Shown here in pieces: positions 1 to 10,196 of a DNA stretch of 64,000 bases (position 1 is the stretch's first letter; the number at the start of each line of letters is the position of its first letter). The notes beneath the pieces are model-generated. The model searched no databases, was not told where the DNA came from, and saw nothing but the letters and a program-made list of their open reading frames with translations. Source of the stretch: Petrosia ficiformis (Eukaryota > Porifera > Demospongiae > Haplosclerida > Petrosiidae); contig OX345636.1 in the NCBI GenBank assembly GCA_947044365.1, positions 48,090,896-48,154,895 of the forward strand, in the 5' to 3' direction. The translations under genes were made by a program, and so were the position numbers.

Positions 1-15
1 GAACCAATCTGGAAG

Positions 16-489
16 ATGATTGTGAACTCCTGTGGATTGAGATTTCAGGGTAAGACCCTTTTAGGTGTCTTCTACAACCCACCTGCTTCTGGCACAGATT
101 ATCTTTGCCGTCTCCGTAACTCTCTCGCCTTGATAGCTGATTCATGCTCTATTGTTCTTTGTGGTGATTTCAATATTCCTAATGTGAATTGGGATTCGAT
201 TGTTCCTACTGTATCCTCGCCTAAGGCAAGTTTGCTTTGTGACATTGCTCTTAGCTCCTCCCTATATCAGTTGGTCCCTGAAGCGACTAGATACAATAAC
301 ACACTTGATCTGCTATTTACCAACACCACAGACGAAGTGAAGGATGTAACTGTCATTGACAGTATACCAAGGAGTGATCATGATGGCATGCATTGCAATG
401 TCTGCATAACCTCACCCCCAGCCCCCCGAGCACCTCGTCAACGTTTGTATAATTTCAGGGCAACCTTGACCAATTCCAGGATGTTCTGA
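16..489 (+). pseudogene. LINE endonuclease domain fragment (EEP/APE-type)
   Basis: A 157-codon open stretch carries GDFNIPNVNW (about residues 50-59) and SDHDGMH (about residues 120-126). These are the metal-binding and catalytic Asp/His blocks of the exonuclease-endonuclease-phosphatase fold, the nuclease that nicks target DNA in LINEs. The frame ends in a TGA at 487-489, and the downstream RT continues in other frames, so this is only the surviving front part of a broken ORF2. The true N-terminus is probably upstream of the window. It could not act alone as a retrotransposition protein. Confidence 0.8.
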
Positions 490-999
490 GATCAATACCC
501 TGGGACTGTTGTTTTCTGGAGGGTGGTATTAAAGAAGCATGGAATAAATTCAAGGATGTTTTCCTTGCAGCAACTGACAAGTGCATCTCATCCTTTACCC
601 TCAGATATACAAGAACAAAGAGCTGGCTTTCAGATGAAGTATAAAGGAGAGCATACCGGACAGCCAAACGCATAGTTCACCAATGTTGTTATAAGTCACT
701 GAAAAACACAGTAAGAAATCTTACAAGAAGGGACCAGAATCTCCACATAGAGCAGATCACCAATAACTTTCTCAAAGATCAAAAGCCATTTCGGCGCTGG
801 CTCAAGAACACCAAAGGAGGCCATCGTTCTATTTCTGATATACACCATCAAGGTAATATCCTATCATCAGCCCTTGAGGAAGCCAATGTAGATTTTTTTC
901 ATCAGTATTTACCAAAGAGATCACATCTAATATTAATAGTCTCTGTCTTAAGCTTCTTTCATCTAAAAGTTCACCTGAGATATCGATCACCAATGTTGT

Positions 1000-2240
1000 G
1001 TTCAAATCTGATGATGTGTATGAGCTGTTGTGTGCAATAGACCCGTCTAAGTCATCAAGTCCTGATAACATTCCAGGAAGACTATTCAAGAAGGAGCACC
1101 TTGGATTGTCGAGCCATTAATAAAGCTATTTAATCTATGAATGTCATCTGGTGAACTCCTCAGTGATTGGATCACAGCCAATATTACTCCAGTTTTCAAG
1201 AAGGGATCTCCCAAACAATTACAGAGCAGTGAGTCTCACTAGCATAGTTTTCAAGACCATGGAGCGTCTTGTACATCAGGAACTATCAAAGTACCTTTCT
1301 CATTATCACAAACTATGTCCTACCTAACATGGTTTTCGTAGTCATCACTCTTGCCAGACACAACTTCTGGAATTAGTCCATCAATGAGCTAAAGCCCTAG
1401 ATGATCGCTCTTCGACACATGTCATCTTCCTTGATTTTTCTAAGGGTTTTGACACTGTTCCCCACAAAAAACTGTGCCTGAAGCTTGACCTCATTGGGAT
1501 TTGTGGCAAGGTTCTGACATGGAATGAGAGTTTCCTTACCAATCATCAATAGAGAGTTTTTGTGGATAACCACTACTCTCAGTAGTCCTCTGTTTCTTCT
1601 GGGGTGCCGCAAGGGTTCATCCTAGGACCTTTGTTGTTCTTGATATATGTAAATGACATCAGTGACAATCTGAGCTCACCAACTAGAATGTTTGCTGACG
1701 ATTGCACACTGTTCAAAGAAATTAAACGTCGAGATGATTGTATTGAACTCCAGAAAGACCTCACCACAATTTACAACTGGTCTCAGACATACATGTAGCA
1801 AATTCACCGAACACTTCTAAGTGCAAATCACTTTGAATCCCAAACAAAAAATTTTCTCCGTCTCATACCTACTCAATAAAAAATGTTTCACTCGAATGGG
1901 TCAACAAATTCAAATACCTTGGAGTGTGCATTAACCATAATCTGACCTGGGGTTCCCACGCAGCTGCTGCTGTCCACATCCTGTATGCTCAACTTTTTAA
2001 GAAGAACAATGTATAGTTGCAACAAAACCTCTAAGAAGTTGGCTGTTGCAGCATGTCAACTATCCTCCAGCGTCACACTATTCTAGGCTGTTGCCAAACC
2101 TACAATGTAATCAATTCCCTTGATTGTATTGACTTTCATCATTATTATAGATATGTGTCCTGTAATAGTAGATGTCGTACATTAGCTTTAACATGTGTCC
2201 AATCTCGTGTTAATTCTTATCGATATTTTTTGTTGTAAAC
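1000..2240 (+). pseudogene. LINE reverse transcriptase, frameshifted
   Basis: Reading across frames gives recognisable RT blocks: a SSSPDNIPGRLFK-like block near 1045, NNYRAVSLTSIVFKTMERL near 1210, HGFRSHHSCQTQLLE near 1330, VIFLDFSKGFDTVPHKKL near 1425, then VPQGFILGPLLFLIYVNDI (1604 onward) and the catalytic box as FADD near 1690. Stops interrupt it at several points (for example near 1388 and 1585). The only long open piece is 1604-1798 (64 codons). In the family this domain copies the element RNA onto nicked target DNA. Here it cannot be translated as one protein. Confidence 0.85.
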
Positions 2241-2756
2241 ACCTCTTATGTTTGGAATAGCCTTCCTAGTGACATTGGTAATTCATTATCACTTTTCTTT
2301 TTTCAAACATAAGCTAACAGCTTATATGTTGTCATTGTAGCGTTTGTAATCAAGTCGTGTTACGTTAAATATCTCTATTTTTATGTAACTTTTATTTTTA
2401 TTTACTGTAAAATTTTATAATTATTTCCTTTTATATATATTTATTTTAATTACGTAATTATATAAAAATTACATATTATGTTAGCCCAAAATGTATTTTT
2501 TTAAATTTTACTATTATTATTTTATTTTTTTTATTTTTTGTTTTGTGTAACACAGGGGGAGTGCATTCATAATTTCACCAATAAAGTTTCAGAAACATAA
2601 AGTCTATGGAGGAAAGTATTCGGTCTATCAACGTGTGCAAGCAGCTATAGAGTGGTCGGCTGTCTGTCTGTCAGAATACAGGCAATTGAAACCGTTGACA
2701 GCAAGCACATTAATCACGCTACCTCTGTTTGTCAACACATTCTCTTATTATCCAAA

Positions 2757-2788
<32 letters not shown>

Positions 2789-2790
2789 AC
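2757..2790. repeat. (CA)n microsatellite
   Basis: About 17 CA units with one T interruption, lying just upstream of the first collagen duplication unit. Short open frames on both strands here are repeat translations, not genes. Confidence 0.95.
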
Positions 2791-2804
2791 ATGCAAACAA
2801 CTGG

Positions 2805-4565
2805 TCATATGTGTATTAATTTTATACATGTACATCAAGTACATTGTGTAAACAGATAACGAGGGAAGACTGATAGATACATGTATGAGTTCCATATGCA
2901 TGAATAATGATAATGAGTACATCTAGTAAACTGATAAAATAGCCTCTACTAATAGCAGTAAGTATAATCCATATACCGTATATTGAGAATGTATTAGTTA
3001 ATACAAAGACTGAATACAGTGTGAATAAATGCAAGTTAAAACGACTACACAATTTTGAATGTGTGACAATAGTCAGTAATCCTATGATCAGTTATACTAT
3101 ATCATGTGTACATGTACGTAATTACTTTATATAGTATATTAGGATATTGATGTCACAGTTATTCTTAACAACAGCTAAACTGGTATAAACAAAGACTACA
3201 TGTACTACAATTTTTTTTATTTTACAGGACTATTAGCTAACTGTTGAAGTAATACCTTGAAGATAACTGAACTGAAAAAAAACCAAAATGAAGACTCTTC
3301 TTGTTCTAGTTCTACTTATTATAATGGAATGGCACTACTGTAGTGCTGCTGTTGTGAAAGGTACATAATATAATGTGTATACTATACATGTATAGAATGA
3401 TAATATTATTACTAGTACTAAATTAGTCATATAGCTTTACACTTTTGTTATTAGTACTGCATGGTGAATGTAGATCAACACTAGATTTGACTTGTATCCA
3501 ATGTTAAGATTATGCAAAATTGTCTTATAAATACATAAAGTGGTAACACAACTACATTTACTCATTAACAAACCATGATAAAATAAGCTAGCCTAATAGT
3601 AGCTTTTTGAAATTTATTCTGATATAGTTTTTATACGAGATATAATTATTATTTATAATTGAATAGATAATGATCATGACATTGTTGAACGTGCTCTCGA
3701 CTCTAGTACATCTAAAGGAGATACTACTACTACTAATTATGATAGTGCTATACATGTATTAAGTCATTATGTTGATTTCTTGAGAGGTAGAGATGGCCGT
3801 GATGGTTTAACAGGACCAGCTGGTAAAGATGGTGAAAAAGGTGAGAAGGGAGACAAAGGAGAGAAGGGAGACAAAGGTGAACCAGGACCAGCTGGAATTA
3901 TGGGTCCAAGGGGTATGGCTGGACCCCCTGGAGCAACATCTGCATCAACTACTGGAGGAGTTTTATATACAAGATGGGGAAAAACCACATGTCCAGGTAC
4001 TCTTGGAACTGAACTAGTGTATTCTGGTTTAGCTGCTGGTAGTTATTATAGTCATTCAGGTGGTGGAGCAAGTTATCTTTGCTTACCAACAACACCCAAG
4101 TATCTCCTTAACAGAATTCCTTCCCATTACTCGTACTTGCATAGTGCAGAATACGAAGATCCTCTTTTTACAACAGATGATCACAATGTTTCATGTGCTG
4201 TCTGTTATACTTCCAAACGTTCATCAAAATTAATGATTCCAGCCAAACTCTCCTGTCCTACCTCATGGACTGAGGAATATGAAGGATACCTGGTAGTTCT
4301 GCTAATACTAATGGTGCATCATTCTTTCGTGTTGTAGCTACATGTGGTACTCTTCCCTGTGGTCCTTATGTTACTACAAAAACGATTACATGTGTGGTGT
4401 GTACTAAGTGATGTTTCTGCTGATGAGGAATTGAACCTATTAATAAATTAAGTATTTTTGTGCTACTAAATAATTGTTATTGGTTTCTTTAAAATTAATT
4501 TTGGCTTGTAAAATTGTGTGGTTATGAGTTTGTTATAATTAAAAATTGCTAAGGAAATGCTGATA
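2805..4565 (+). repeat. Collagen-locus duplication unit, copy 1
   Basis: The whole stretch aligns by eye with 9283-11775: the upstream spacer (CATCAAGTACATTGTGTAAAC and following), a pyrimidine tract plus ACAG that could be a 5'-UTR intron acceptor, exon 1, the intron, the coding exon, and the 3' flank with AAATGCTGATAAG. Copy 1 has a single unit of the spacer that became a minisatellite in copy 2. This is a direct segmental duplication about 6.5 kb apart. Confidence 0.85.
3288..4451 (+). pseudogene. Short-chain collagen (spongin C4-like), copy 1, C-terminally broken
   Basis: Exon 1 (3288-3360) encodes a signal peptide starting MKTLLVLVLLII. A phase-1 intron (GT at 3361, AG at 3665-3666) leads to exon 2 from 3667. 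Exon 2 encodes a linker, about 17 Gly-X-Y triplets (GRDGRDGLTGPAGKDGEKG...), then a Cys-containing C-terminal domain with TRWGKTTCPG, SHSGGGASYLCLP and AVCYTSKRSS. That domain is typical of sponge short-chain collagens, secreted matrix proteins that trimerise. Compared with copy 2, a 73-bp deletion after GATACCTG (near 4290) shifts the frame and gives a stop at 4335-4337. A later extra A near 4381 returns to the original frame (net -72), too late to save it. It could still make a truncated secreted protein. Confidence 0.8.
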
Positions 4566-5160
4566 AGACTTTTTGTCTCGGAAATATTGCACATTACTGC
4601 ACTTGTAATTCAAACTACATGTACATGTATAATAGTTTACTATTGTCTCTACCTTTCTATGTACTCGAAATTGGGGCTTGAAGTAAAAACAAACTTTACC
4701 TCTGACATTTAAACACAGTACACTCCTTACCATAAACTAGAAATAAAAGGTCATTCACGTTCACCTTGTCCTCAGAAAAATGCTCATAACTTAAAGTTTG
4801 AAATGACCAACTATCTTTTTACTGGCACCATTTTGATATAATTATCCTTCCCGCTCTTTTGGTTTATGTCATAGTTCAGTCCATTGCTTGATTATTGAGT
4901 TACAGTATAATCATTTATTAATCCTATGACATTAAACTATACACTATAGTACATATAAAGTCTAATTTTGAGGATATTGTGAATGTGAAAAGACTTTAGT
5001 TATTCACACACACATTTTGTACATGCACTGTAATACAGTATAGTTAGATATACACACCAATACAGTTTGTATAATTATAATACACTATTATACTGTATCG
5101 TTATGCAAATTGTATGTGTGTATACTGTAGATGTATACACTGTACATGTGTATATACTAG
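4452..5160. other. AT-rich spacer, no gene seen
   Basis: Only AT-rich DNA with TACATGTA-type palindromes and runs of TATACACTGTA. I see no coding pattern, TIR or RNA gene. Confidence 0.6.
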
Positions 5161-5300
5161 ACTTACACTCCGTAGCATCCTAACCCATGTCAAGAAACGG
5201 AAACAACCAGAAGAGAAATCTATGATCTGTGATCTATCAAATTCCATATGAGTGTGGAGCTGTCTACATTGGTGAAACATGGAGAGTCATTAACCATGCA
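5161..5300 (+). pseudogene. Fragment of a second Penelope-like GIY-YIG endonuclease
   Basis: In two frames it reads TLRSILTHVKKRKQPEEKS and then IYQIPYECGAVYIGETW. This is the linker and the start of the GIY-YIG nuclease of Penelope-like elements, where Y...YIGETGR is the conserved opening motif; here W replaces the usual Gly. It is on the plus strand, opposite to the larger PLE at 5828-7255, and is too different from it to be the same copy. No RT is visible upstream. It is a dead 140-bp remnant. Confidence 0.65.
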
Positions 5301-5813
5301 TAATTAGTTAGTCTCCAATTAACTGCCATAGACGCCAAACACGGAGAGCGTTGAAACGCCGTGGACGCCACACCTTACTCTTAGGTTTATATCTCACAAA
5401 GTATATCCGTTAGGGCCCGGATATTTTGGCAACACTGAGAGTTCTTGCGCTAAAAATAATCTGTACTGGGTCTAGAGGCTTACCATAAGAAAACATGGAG
5501 TTTTTGCAGTGTGAAAATTTATCGTGGTTTTACAGTGTGTTTACACTGTTTAGATTATTATAATAATATTTCAATAAACAAGCAAAATAAGTATGACACA
5601 GAAGACAAAGATATGAGACAAGTGATGTCTTGAGAATGATGGTCAGCAATACTGAATCTGAAGATCCACTGATATATAGCACAGATTGATGATTTTGAAA
5701 ATGACAACAGTGAGCTCTCTAACGATGAAGGGAATCCTCCACCATTAAACCTTACAACATCACCATTCTTTTGCCACTGAGGAAGCACAGTAGTTTTATA
5801 TAGCATAATTATA
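5301..5813. other. Spacer without recognised genes
   Basis: Contains a GC-richer patch (about 5325-5425: AACACGGAGAGCG, AGGGCCCGGATA) that may be old repeat, then plain AT-rich DNA. An 82-codon minus-strand frame at 5558-5806 has no family features and is not called. Confidence 0.5.
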
Positions 5814-5827
5814 TAATATATACAATT
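5814..5827. repeat. PLE target-site duplication, left copy
   Basis: TAATATATACAATT occurs here directly before the element and again at 7256-7269 directly after it, a perfect 14-bp direct repeat that marks the insertion limits. The sequence is AT-rich, so some chance matching is possible. Confidence 0.6.
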
Positions 5828-5990
5828 GTAGACATAATTTATTCAATTCTCCAATCAATTTATTTGAAAATAATAAACCAGACGTTTCGATAGCTATTCA
5901 GCTATCTTCATCAGTGGTGTAATAATAAAACAATTATGTAATCTACTTATATAGCAAAATGTCAAACACTATTTGTATACATTATTTATG
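5828..5990 (-). repeat. PLE pseudo-LTR, 3' copy (sense with the ORF)
   Basis: Inverted partner of 7060-7223. Both start at the TGTAGAC/GTCTACA end and lose similarity at the TTATTTATG end. It contains the minus-strand hammerhead motif at 5877-5918. Confidence 0.85.
5877..5918 (-). ncRNA. Hammerhead ribozyme, type I minimal, PLE-associated
   Basis: Read on the minus strand: stem I strand ACCA, core CTGATGA, an extra A, stem II GATAGCT-GAAT-AGCTATC (7 perfect pairs), core GAAA, then CGTC and TGGT, which closes stem I with ACCA. Stem III is only the self-complementary ACGT, too short for a stable monomer, as known for PLE hammerheads that are expected to act as dimers. Cleavage would follow the C of GTC (position 5881 complement). 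The extra A after CTGATGA is tolerated in some natural hammerheads. It lies in sense with the ORF, so it could process element transcripts. Confidence 0.8.
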
Positions 5991-5994
5991 AGTC

Positions 5995-6106
5995 CAGTAC
6001 AGAGGTTGTACCATGTTCTTGAGTTTCAGTACAGAGGTTGTACCAAGTTTCTTTTTATGGACAAGGTTTGTCCAAGTATTTTGAGTTCAGCACAGAGGTT
6101 GTACCA
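5995..6106 (-). repeat. Three copies of a 19-bp motif in the PLE 3' region
   Basis: CAGTACAGAGGTTGTACCA occurs at 5995, 6027 and (with one change) 6088, each after GAGTT or similar. GTAC...GTAC can form a small stem with a 7-nt loop. The motifs lie just after the PLE stop codon on the minus strand, so they belong to its 3' non-coding region. Confidence 0.75.
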
Positions 6107-6113
6107 GTCTTCA

Positions 6114-7091
6114 TTAGCTTGAATCTGACAGGGTAGCGTGTGGGTGTGGTCCGTCGGGTGTGGTTCCGTGATGTGGGCGGGGTGTCTGTATATTCAGGTA
6201 AGCATCTGGTAATAGTCCTTTCTCCCTGTTTATAGTTCCTGGGAGGGTATTGATGAACCATGACTCTACTATACACCTTGTGTTGGTGAATGGGTGTCCT
6301 CCAATGACAGCTGTCTCTTCCCAGTTTATATGATGGTCTTCGGATAAAACATGTTCGGCCAAGGCACTGGTGTCTGTGTTGAAAGTCTTTACTGCCTTCT
6401 TGTGTTCTTTTATCCGTAGTGAGAGATTTCTTCCGGTCTGACCCACGTAAGACTTATCACAATCTGCACAAGGTATCCTATACACTACTCCACTCTTCTT
6501 CATTGTAGGTATAGGGTCTTTTGGGTGTGACAACATCTGTCTCAGGGTGGATACTGGGGTAAAACAAGTCTGTATATCCAGTTCTTTCAGTACTCGGCGG
6601 ATAGCTTCAGATTGTCCTTGCACGTAAGGGATAATGACTTTTGCTGATGGTTGTTGAGTTGTTCTTTCAGTCATACGATCTTGATGTCTATACGTCTTTT
6701 GGACCAAGTTTCTTGGGTAACCGTTCTGTAATAGAGCATCTGTGATGTGTAGGTCCTCCGAAGTCTTCTCGAGTGCATCTGAGGACAGGATGTCAGCTCT
6801 TGAAAACAAGGTCCTAATGACAGACAGCTTATGTGAGATGGGGTGATGTGATGAGTATTGAAGATACTGATCGGTATGTGTGGGCTTCCGATAGACAGAA
6901 GTTGAGATGGATCCATCCTCCTCCTTCTTTATCATAACATCCAAAAAAGGTAACTGATTGTTTTTCTCAATTTCACATGTAAATTGAATTGATGGTTCAA
7001 TGGAATTCAGATGTTGGTGAAATTCATCAATTTGGTCTGAATGGATGGCGGTGCATGTGCATAAATAATGTATACAAATAGTGTTTGACAT
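6114..7091 (-). pseudogene. PLE polyprotein fragment: RT thumb plus GIY-YIG nuclease
   Basis: The 325-codon frame opens inside the inverted pLTR. From residue 14 (TAIHSDQIDEFHQHLN) it follows the part of PLE reverse transcriptases just after the YxDD box. LPFLDVMI (48-55) and VYRKPTHTDQYL (67-78) are the PLE thumb. Residues 203-290 form a GIY-YIG nuclease: VYRIPCADC, SYVGQTGRN, R226 and E276 (CIVESWF), with a CxxC-H-H zinc-like set (C208, C211, H230, H247). The RT palm with its catalytic aspartates is missing, so it cannot reverse transcribe. The nuclease portion has no stops and could fold. In intact PLEs it nicks target DNA to prime reverse transcription. Confidence 0.85.
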
Positions 7092-7223
7092 TTTGCTATA
7101 TAAGTAGATTACATAATTGTTTTATTATTACACCACTGATGAAGATAGCTGAATAGCTATCGAAACGTCTGGTTTATTATTTTCAAATAAATTGATTGGA
7201 GAATTGAATAAATTATGTCTACA
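7060..7223 (+). repeat. PLE pseudo-LTR, inverted 5' copy
   Basis: Reverse complement of 5828-5990 over about 163 bp. It forms the upstream end of the truncated PLE ORF, whose first codons lie inside it. It contains the plus-strand hammerhead at 7132-7173. Confidence 0.85.
7132..7173 (+). ncRNA. Hammerhead ribozyme, inverted pLTR copy
   Basis: Same motif as at 5877-5918, on the plus strand: ACCA (7132-7135), CTGATGA (7136-7142), extra A 7143, stem II 7144-7150 with 7155-7161, GAAA 7162-7165, palindromic ACGT 7165-7168, cleavage C at 7169, and TGGT (7170-7173) closing stem I. Further AT pairs beyond a one-base mismatch can extend stem I. This copy is antisense to the PLE ORF. Confidence 0.8.
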
Positions 7224-7255
7224 GTTAATACACCCAATCATTCAGGATTGTATAC

Positions 7256-7269
7256 TAATATATACAATT
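7256..7269. repeat. PLE target-site duplication, right copy
   Basis: Perfect copy of 5814-5827, directly after the element tail. Confidence 0.6.
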
Positions 7270-8340
7270 ATAAACATATATATTCTAAATTTTGTATATC
7301 ATTTTCAAATATACCAACTAATAATATAATATAAACTCACTACATTCCCAATAATCATTATTTATCAAGCTGCAAAACATTTCTTTACATCTAAACATAC
7401 TTATAACATGAAATACAGTCATTCACTTACTTTTAATATAGCAAGAGTGTCCAGAGTGATTTCAGGCGCTCCACATCAGTATTTCAGTGTCCAAAGCCTC
7501 TATCATGAGCTTTAGGCAGCTTTCTAGTTGTAAAACAATGGGTAATAACACACTTTCAGACAAAAAGAAACAGCCCTTCAAGAAAAACATCGTTCGATTC
7601 CTCATCACGTGCTCTAGAATATTATAATACTATAAATGCAGTTTTGACGCTTGCTTCGTCATCTATAGGGGTTTTCCCTGTCTAGATATTTTTGTGATGC
7701 CTTTGGCGTTTGAGGGCAAGTCAACGCCCACGCACGCGGCTGTCAATCGGTTAATAAATATGGACATTTTCAATGCCTTCCAAATTTACCAGCTATTGAA
7801 TTTTTCACAATTCTATAGACTTAGAATCATTTTTTGTAGTATATCCAGCAGTTATAAAGAGTTTATTTCAAGAAAACAAGCAGTTTAGCACAAACTCATT
7901 AAATATACACGTTTTTAAACTCTTAATTCCATTCTTGGATAATTTGCTATATAGTTTAAAGTTGAACTCAACAGTGCCTAAAGACTCCAGACACAATTAA
8001 CACCAATCATAATTTAGCTTTACTGTTTACATTTTGTGGGGGCCTAATTACTTTCCACCAATATAACTAACTGGTTCTTCAGATAAACCAAATAAATAAC
8101 CAAACTCCTTTTGCAGTTTGTGTTACTATGTGTACATGTACATGTTCTATTTAAAGCCCATGTAATTATGAAACATACATTTAATATCAGTTATCAAGTA
8201 AACCAGTCTGGTCTATACATGTGATGTGTATAACATGATCTGTTAATCATATCAACTATCAACTAGTACAGCCTATATACAATATAACATTTATCAATAG
8301 GACTCAATAAATACATGTGTATCTTCCACCCAGTCTGGGA
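7270..8340. other. Spacer, no gene seen
   Basis: AT-rich DNA. A 64-codon frame at 7694-7888 lacks any recognisable motif. No terminal repeats were found. Confidence 0.5.
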
Positions 8341-8352
8341 ATTAATTTGTGT

Positions 8353-9262
8353 AATCTGCAGATCACGTTGCACAAACTGAAGATCCACATAATCCATGCC
8401 AATCTGCGGATTGTAATTTCACAAAATATTGAACCCAAAGCAACCACAAATCACTCCTTATATTACACTGTCCTTTGAAGTTAAGGAAATGAATATTACA
8501 CTGTTCCATTGATGTCCAGAGGAATGATTCCATTTAAGAAAACAAAACTTTCTATTAAAATCTCCAATGATTAAACTATGGATTTCTTCACAAGAAGTGT
8601 GAAACCAGTCTTTGCATACCTGGTACATAGCCATTTTTTTTCTTCTTGTCTTCAGTTCTTAGCAAATGGCAAAAAAATGGGACAGTGAACATTTTCAAAA
8701 CACTGAAATTTTCTGTTGTTGACGTTGCAGGAAAAATGGTGATCTCTCTGTTAAAAAAAAAACTGTGAAAAAATCTGTTTAGTGTTTAAAATTAAGAACC
8801 TATATGCGACTTGCTTTTCTAAAAGGGATATTTTCCCACAAAATAATTTTGTATTATTAAGCTTCTTAGATATTGACTTCCTGTACAAAATGGTGGAATG
8901 ACGAGTGGTTAAATGCAAGTATTTGGTCAAAATAATTTTGCAGAATAGTGTCCTTTTTAGAAAATTAGGTCATATATATTTACATGTACGTGATCAAAAT
9001 GTTACAAATGACTTGTCTATTTTGCTTTTCTCTTTATCAGTTGTGTATAATAATAATTATTTAATCAAAAATTCTAACATACATGTATATAATATATCAC
9101 TTGTTATTTTGTGTTTGTTGCACTCATTTATTTTGTTTTTAGTCTGTGAAATATATGTACATGTATTAATACAACAACTTTAACAAGGAATGGATTTGTA
9201 GTTGTAGTAATAGATTCAACAGTCTGCACATTCAGTATTGCACGATCTGCAGATTGTGCAAT
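8353..9262. repeat. Possible MITE with AATCTGCAGATC ends
   Basis: AATCTGCAGATC followed by a CGTTGCACAA-like sequence near 8359 recurs inverted near 9240-9260 (ATTGCACGATCTGCAGATTG). The ends align imperfectly and no target duplication is visible. The inside is AT-rich with no coding pattern. Confidence 0.3.
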
Positions 9263-9339
9263 TACAATCTGATAAAGCTTATTCATATGTTAATTTTATA
9301 CATATTCTGGCAAGTACATGTACATGTACATCAAGTACA

Positions 9340-9830
9340 TTGTGTAAACTGATAATGAGGGAAGACTGATAGATATGAGTCCATGAATAATAATAATGAG
9401 TACATCAAGTAAACTGATAACAAGGGTAGATAGATAGATATGAGTTCCATGAATAATGATAATGAGTACATCAAGTAAACTGATAACAAGGGTAGATAGA
9501 TAGATATGAGTTCCATGAATAATGGTAATGAGTACATCAAGTAAACTGATAACAAGGGAAGATAGATAGATATGAGTTCCATGAACAATGATAATGAGTA
9601 CATCAAGTAAACTGATAACAAGAGAAGATAGATAGATATGAGTTCCATGAATAATGATAATGAGTACATCAAGTAAACTGATAACAAGAGTAGATAGATA
9701 GATATGAGTTCCAAGAATAATGATAATGAGTACATCAAGTAAGCTGATAATGAGGGAAGATAGATAGATATGAGTCCATGAATAATGAGTACATCAAGAA
9801 AACTGATAACGTAAGAAGGTCCATAGTTAT
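9340..9830. repeat. 66-bp minisatellite, about 7 units
   Basis: GAGTACATCAAGTAAACTG starts at 9398, 9464, 9530 and onward, so the period is 66 bp. Units carry GATAGATAGATATGAGTTCC. Copy 1 of the locus has the equivalent sequence once (about 2840-2940). Because 66 is divisible by 3, the minus strand reads as a 189-codon frame of 22-residue repeats, which I treat as an artefact. Confidence 0.9.
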
Positions 9831-10196
9831 GAGTTCCATGAATTAAAACAAAAATAATTATATAGCTTATATTAATAACAGTAAGTATAACCCAAACCAT
9901 ACTCTATGTACATGTATTAGTTGATATAGTGTGAACAAACACAAGTTAAAACGACTAAACAATTTTTATTGTGAGATAATAGTCACAGTAGTCTTGTGAT
10001 CAGTTATGCTACATCATGTCTACATGTATGTAATTACTTTATATGGTATATTTTGATATCTATTTCACAGTTATTCTTTATACAGTTTAACTGATATAAA
10101 TACAGACAAATAAACAGAAAAACTATTACAAATCTTTTCTATTCTACAGGACTATCAGCTATCTGTTGAGGTAATATATTGACTGAAAGAAACAAA

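Larger units (their letters stand above)
1..2606 (+). mobile_element. CR1/Jockey-type LINE relic, cut by the window edge
   Basis: An endonuclease block is followed, in shifting frames, by a reverse transcriptase block and then an AT-rich non-coding 3' region that ends near an AATAAAG-like sequence. The order EN-RT on one strand and the motif wording are those of APE-type non-LTR retrotransposons of the CR1/L2/Jockey group. Many stops and frameshifts between about 490 and 2300 show that it is dead. The 5' end lies outside the window, so truncation cannot be judged. The exact clade is inference. Confidence 0.85.
5828..7255 (-). mobile_element. Penelope-like element (5'-truncated) with inverted pLTRs
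   Basis: A 1.43-kb insertion bounded by a 14-bp direct repeat. Its two ends, 5828-5990 and 7060-7223, are inverted copies of about 163 bp that I could align without gaps. The inside encodes, on the minus strand, the RT thumb, a linker and a GIY-YIG nuclease. PLEs are known to carry pseudo-LTRs in direct or inverted arrangement and to be 5'-truncated during target-primed insertion. Here the RT is cut right after the catalytic region and the ORF runs into the inverted pLTR. A 32-bp tail (7224-7255) lies between the right pLTR and the TSD. The near identity of the arms suggests a young insertion. Confidence 0.85.

Noticed and set aside
3767..3988. Minus-strand proline-rich ORFs over the collagen triplets (also 10845-11185)
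   Set aside because: They are antisense shadows of Gly-X-Y codons, where GGN read backwards gives Pro codons.
9331..9900. 189-codon minus-strand ORF with Leu/Ile/Tyr-rich 22-residue repeats
   Set aside because: It is the translation of the 66-bp minisatellite, whose period is a multiple of three. There is no non-repeat coding part.
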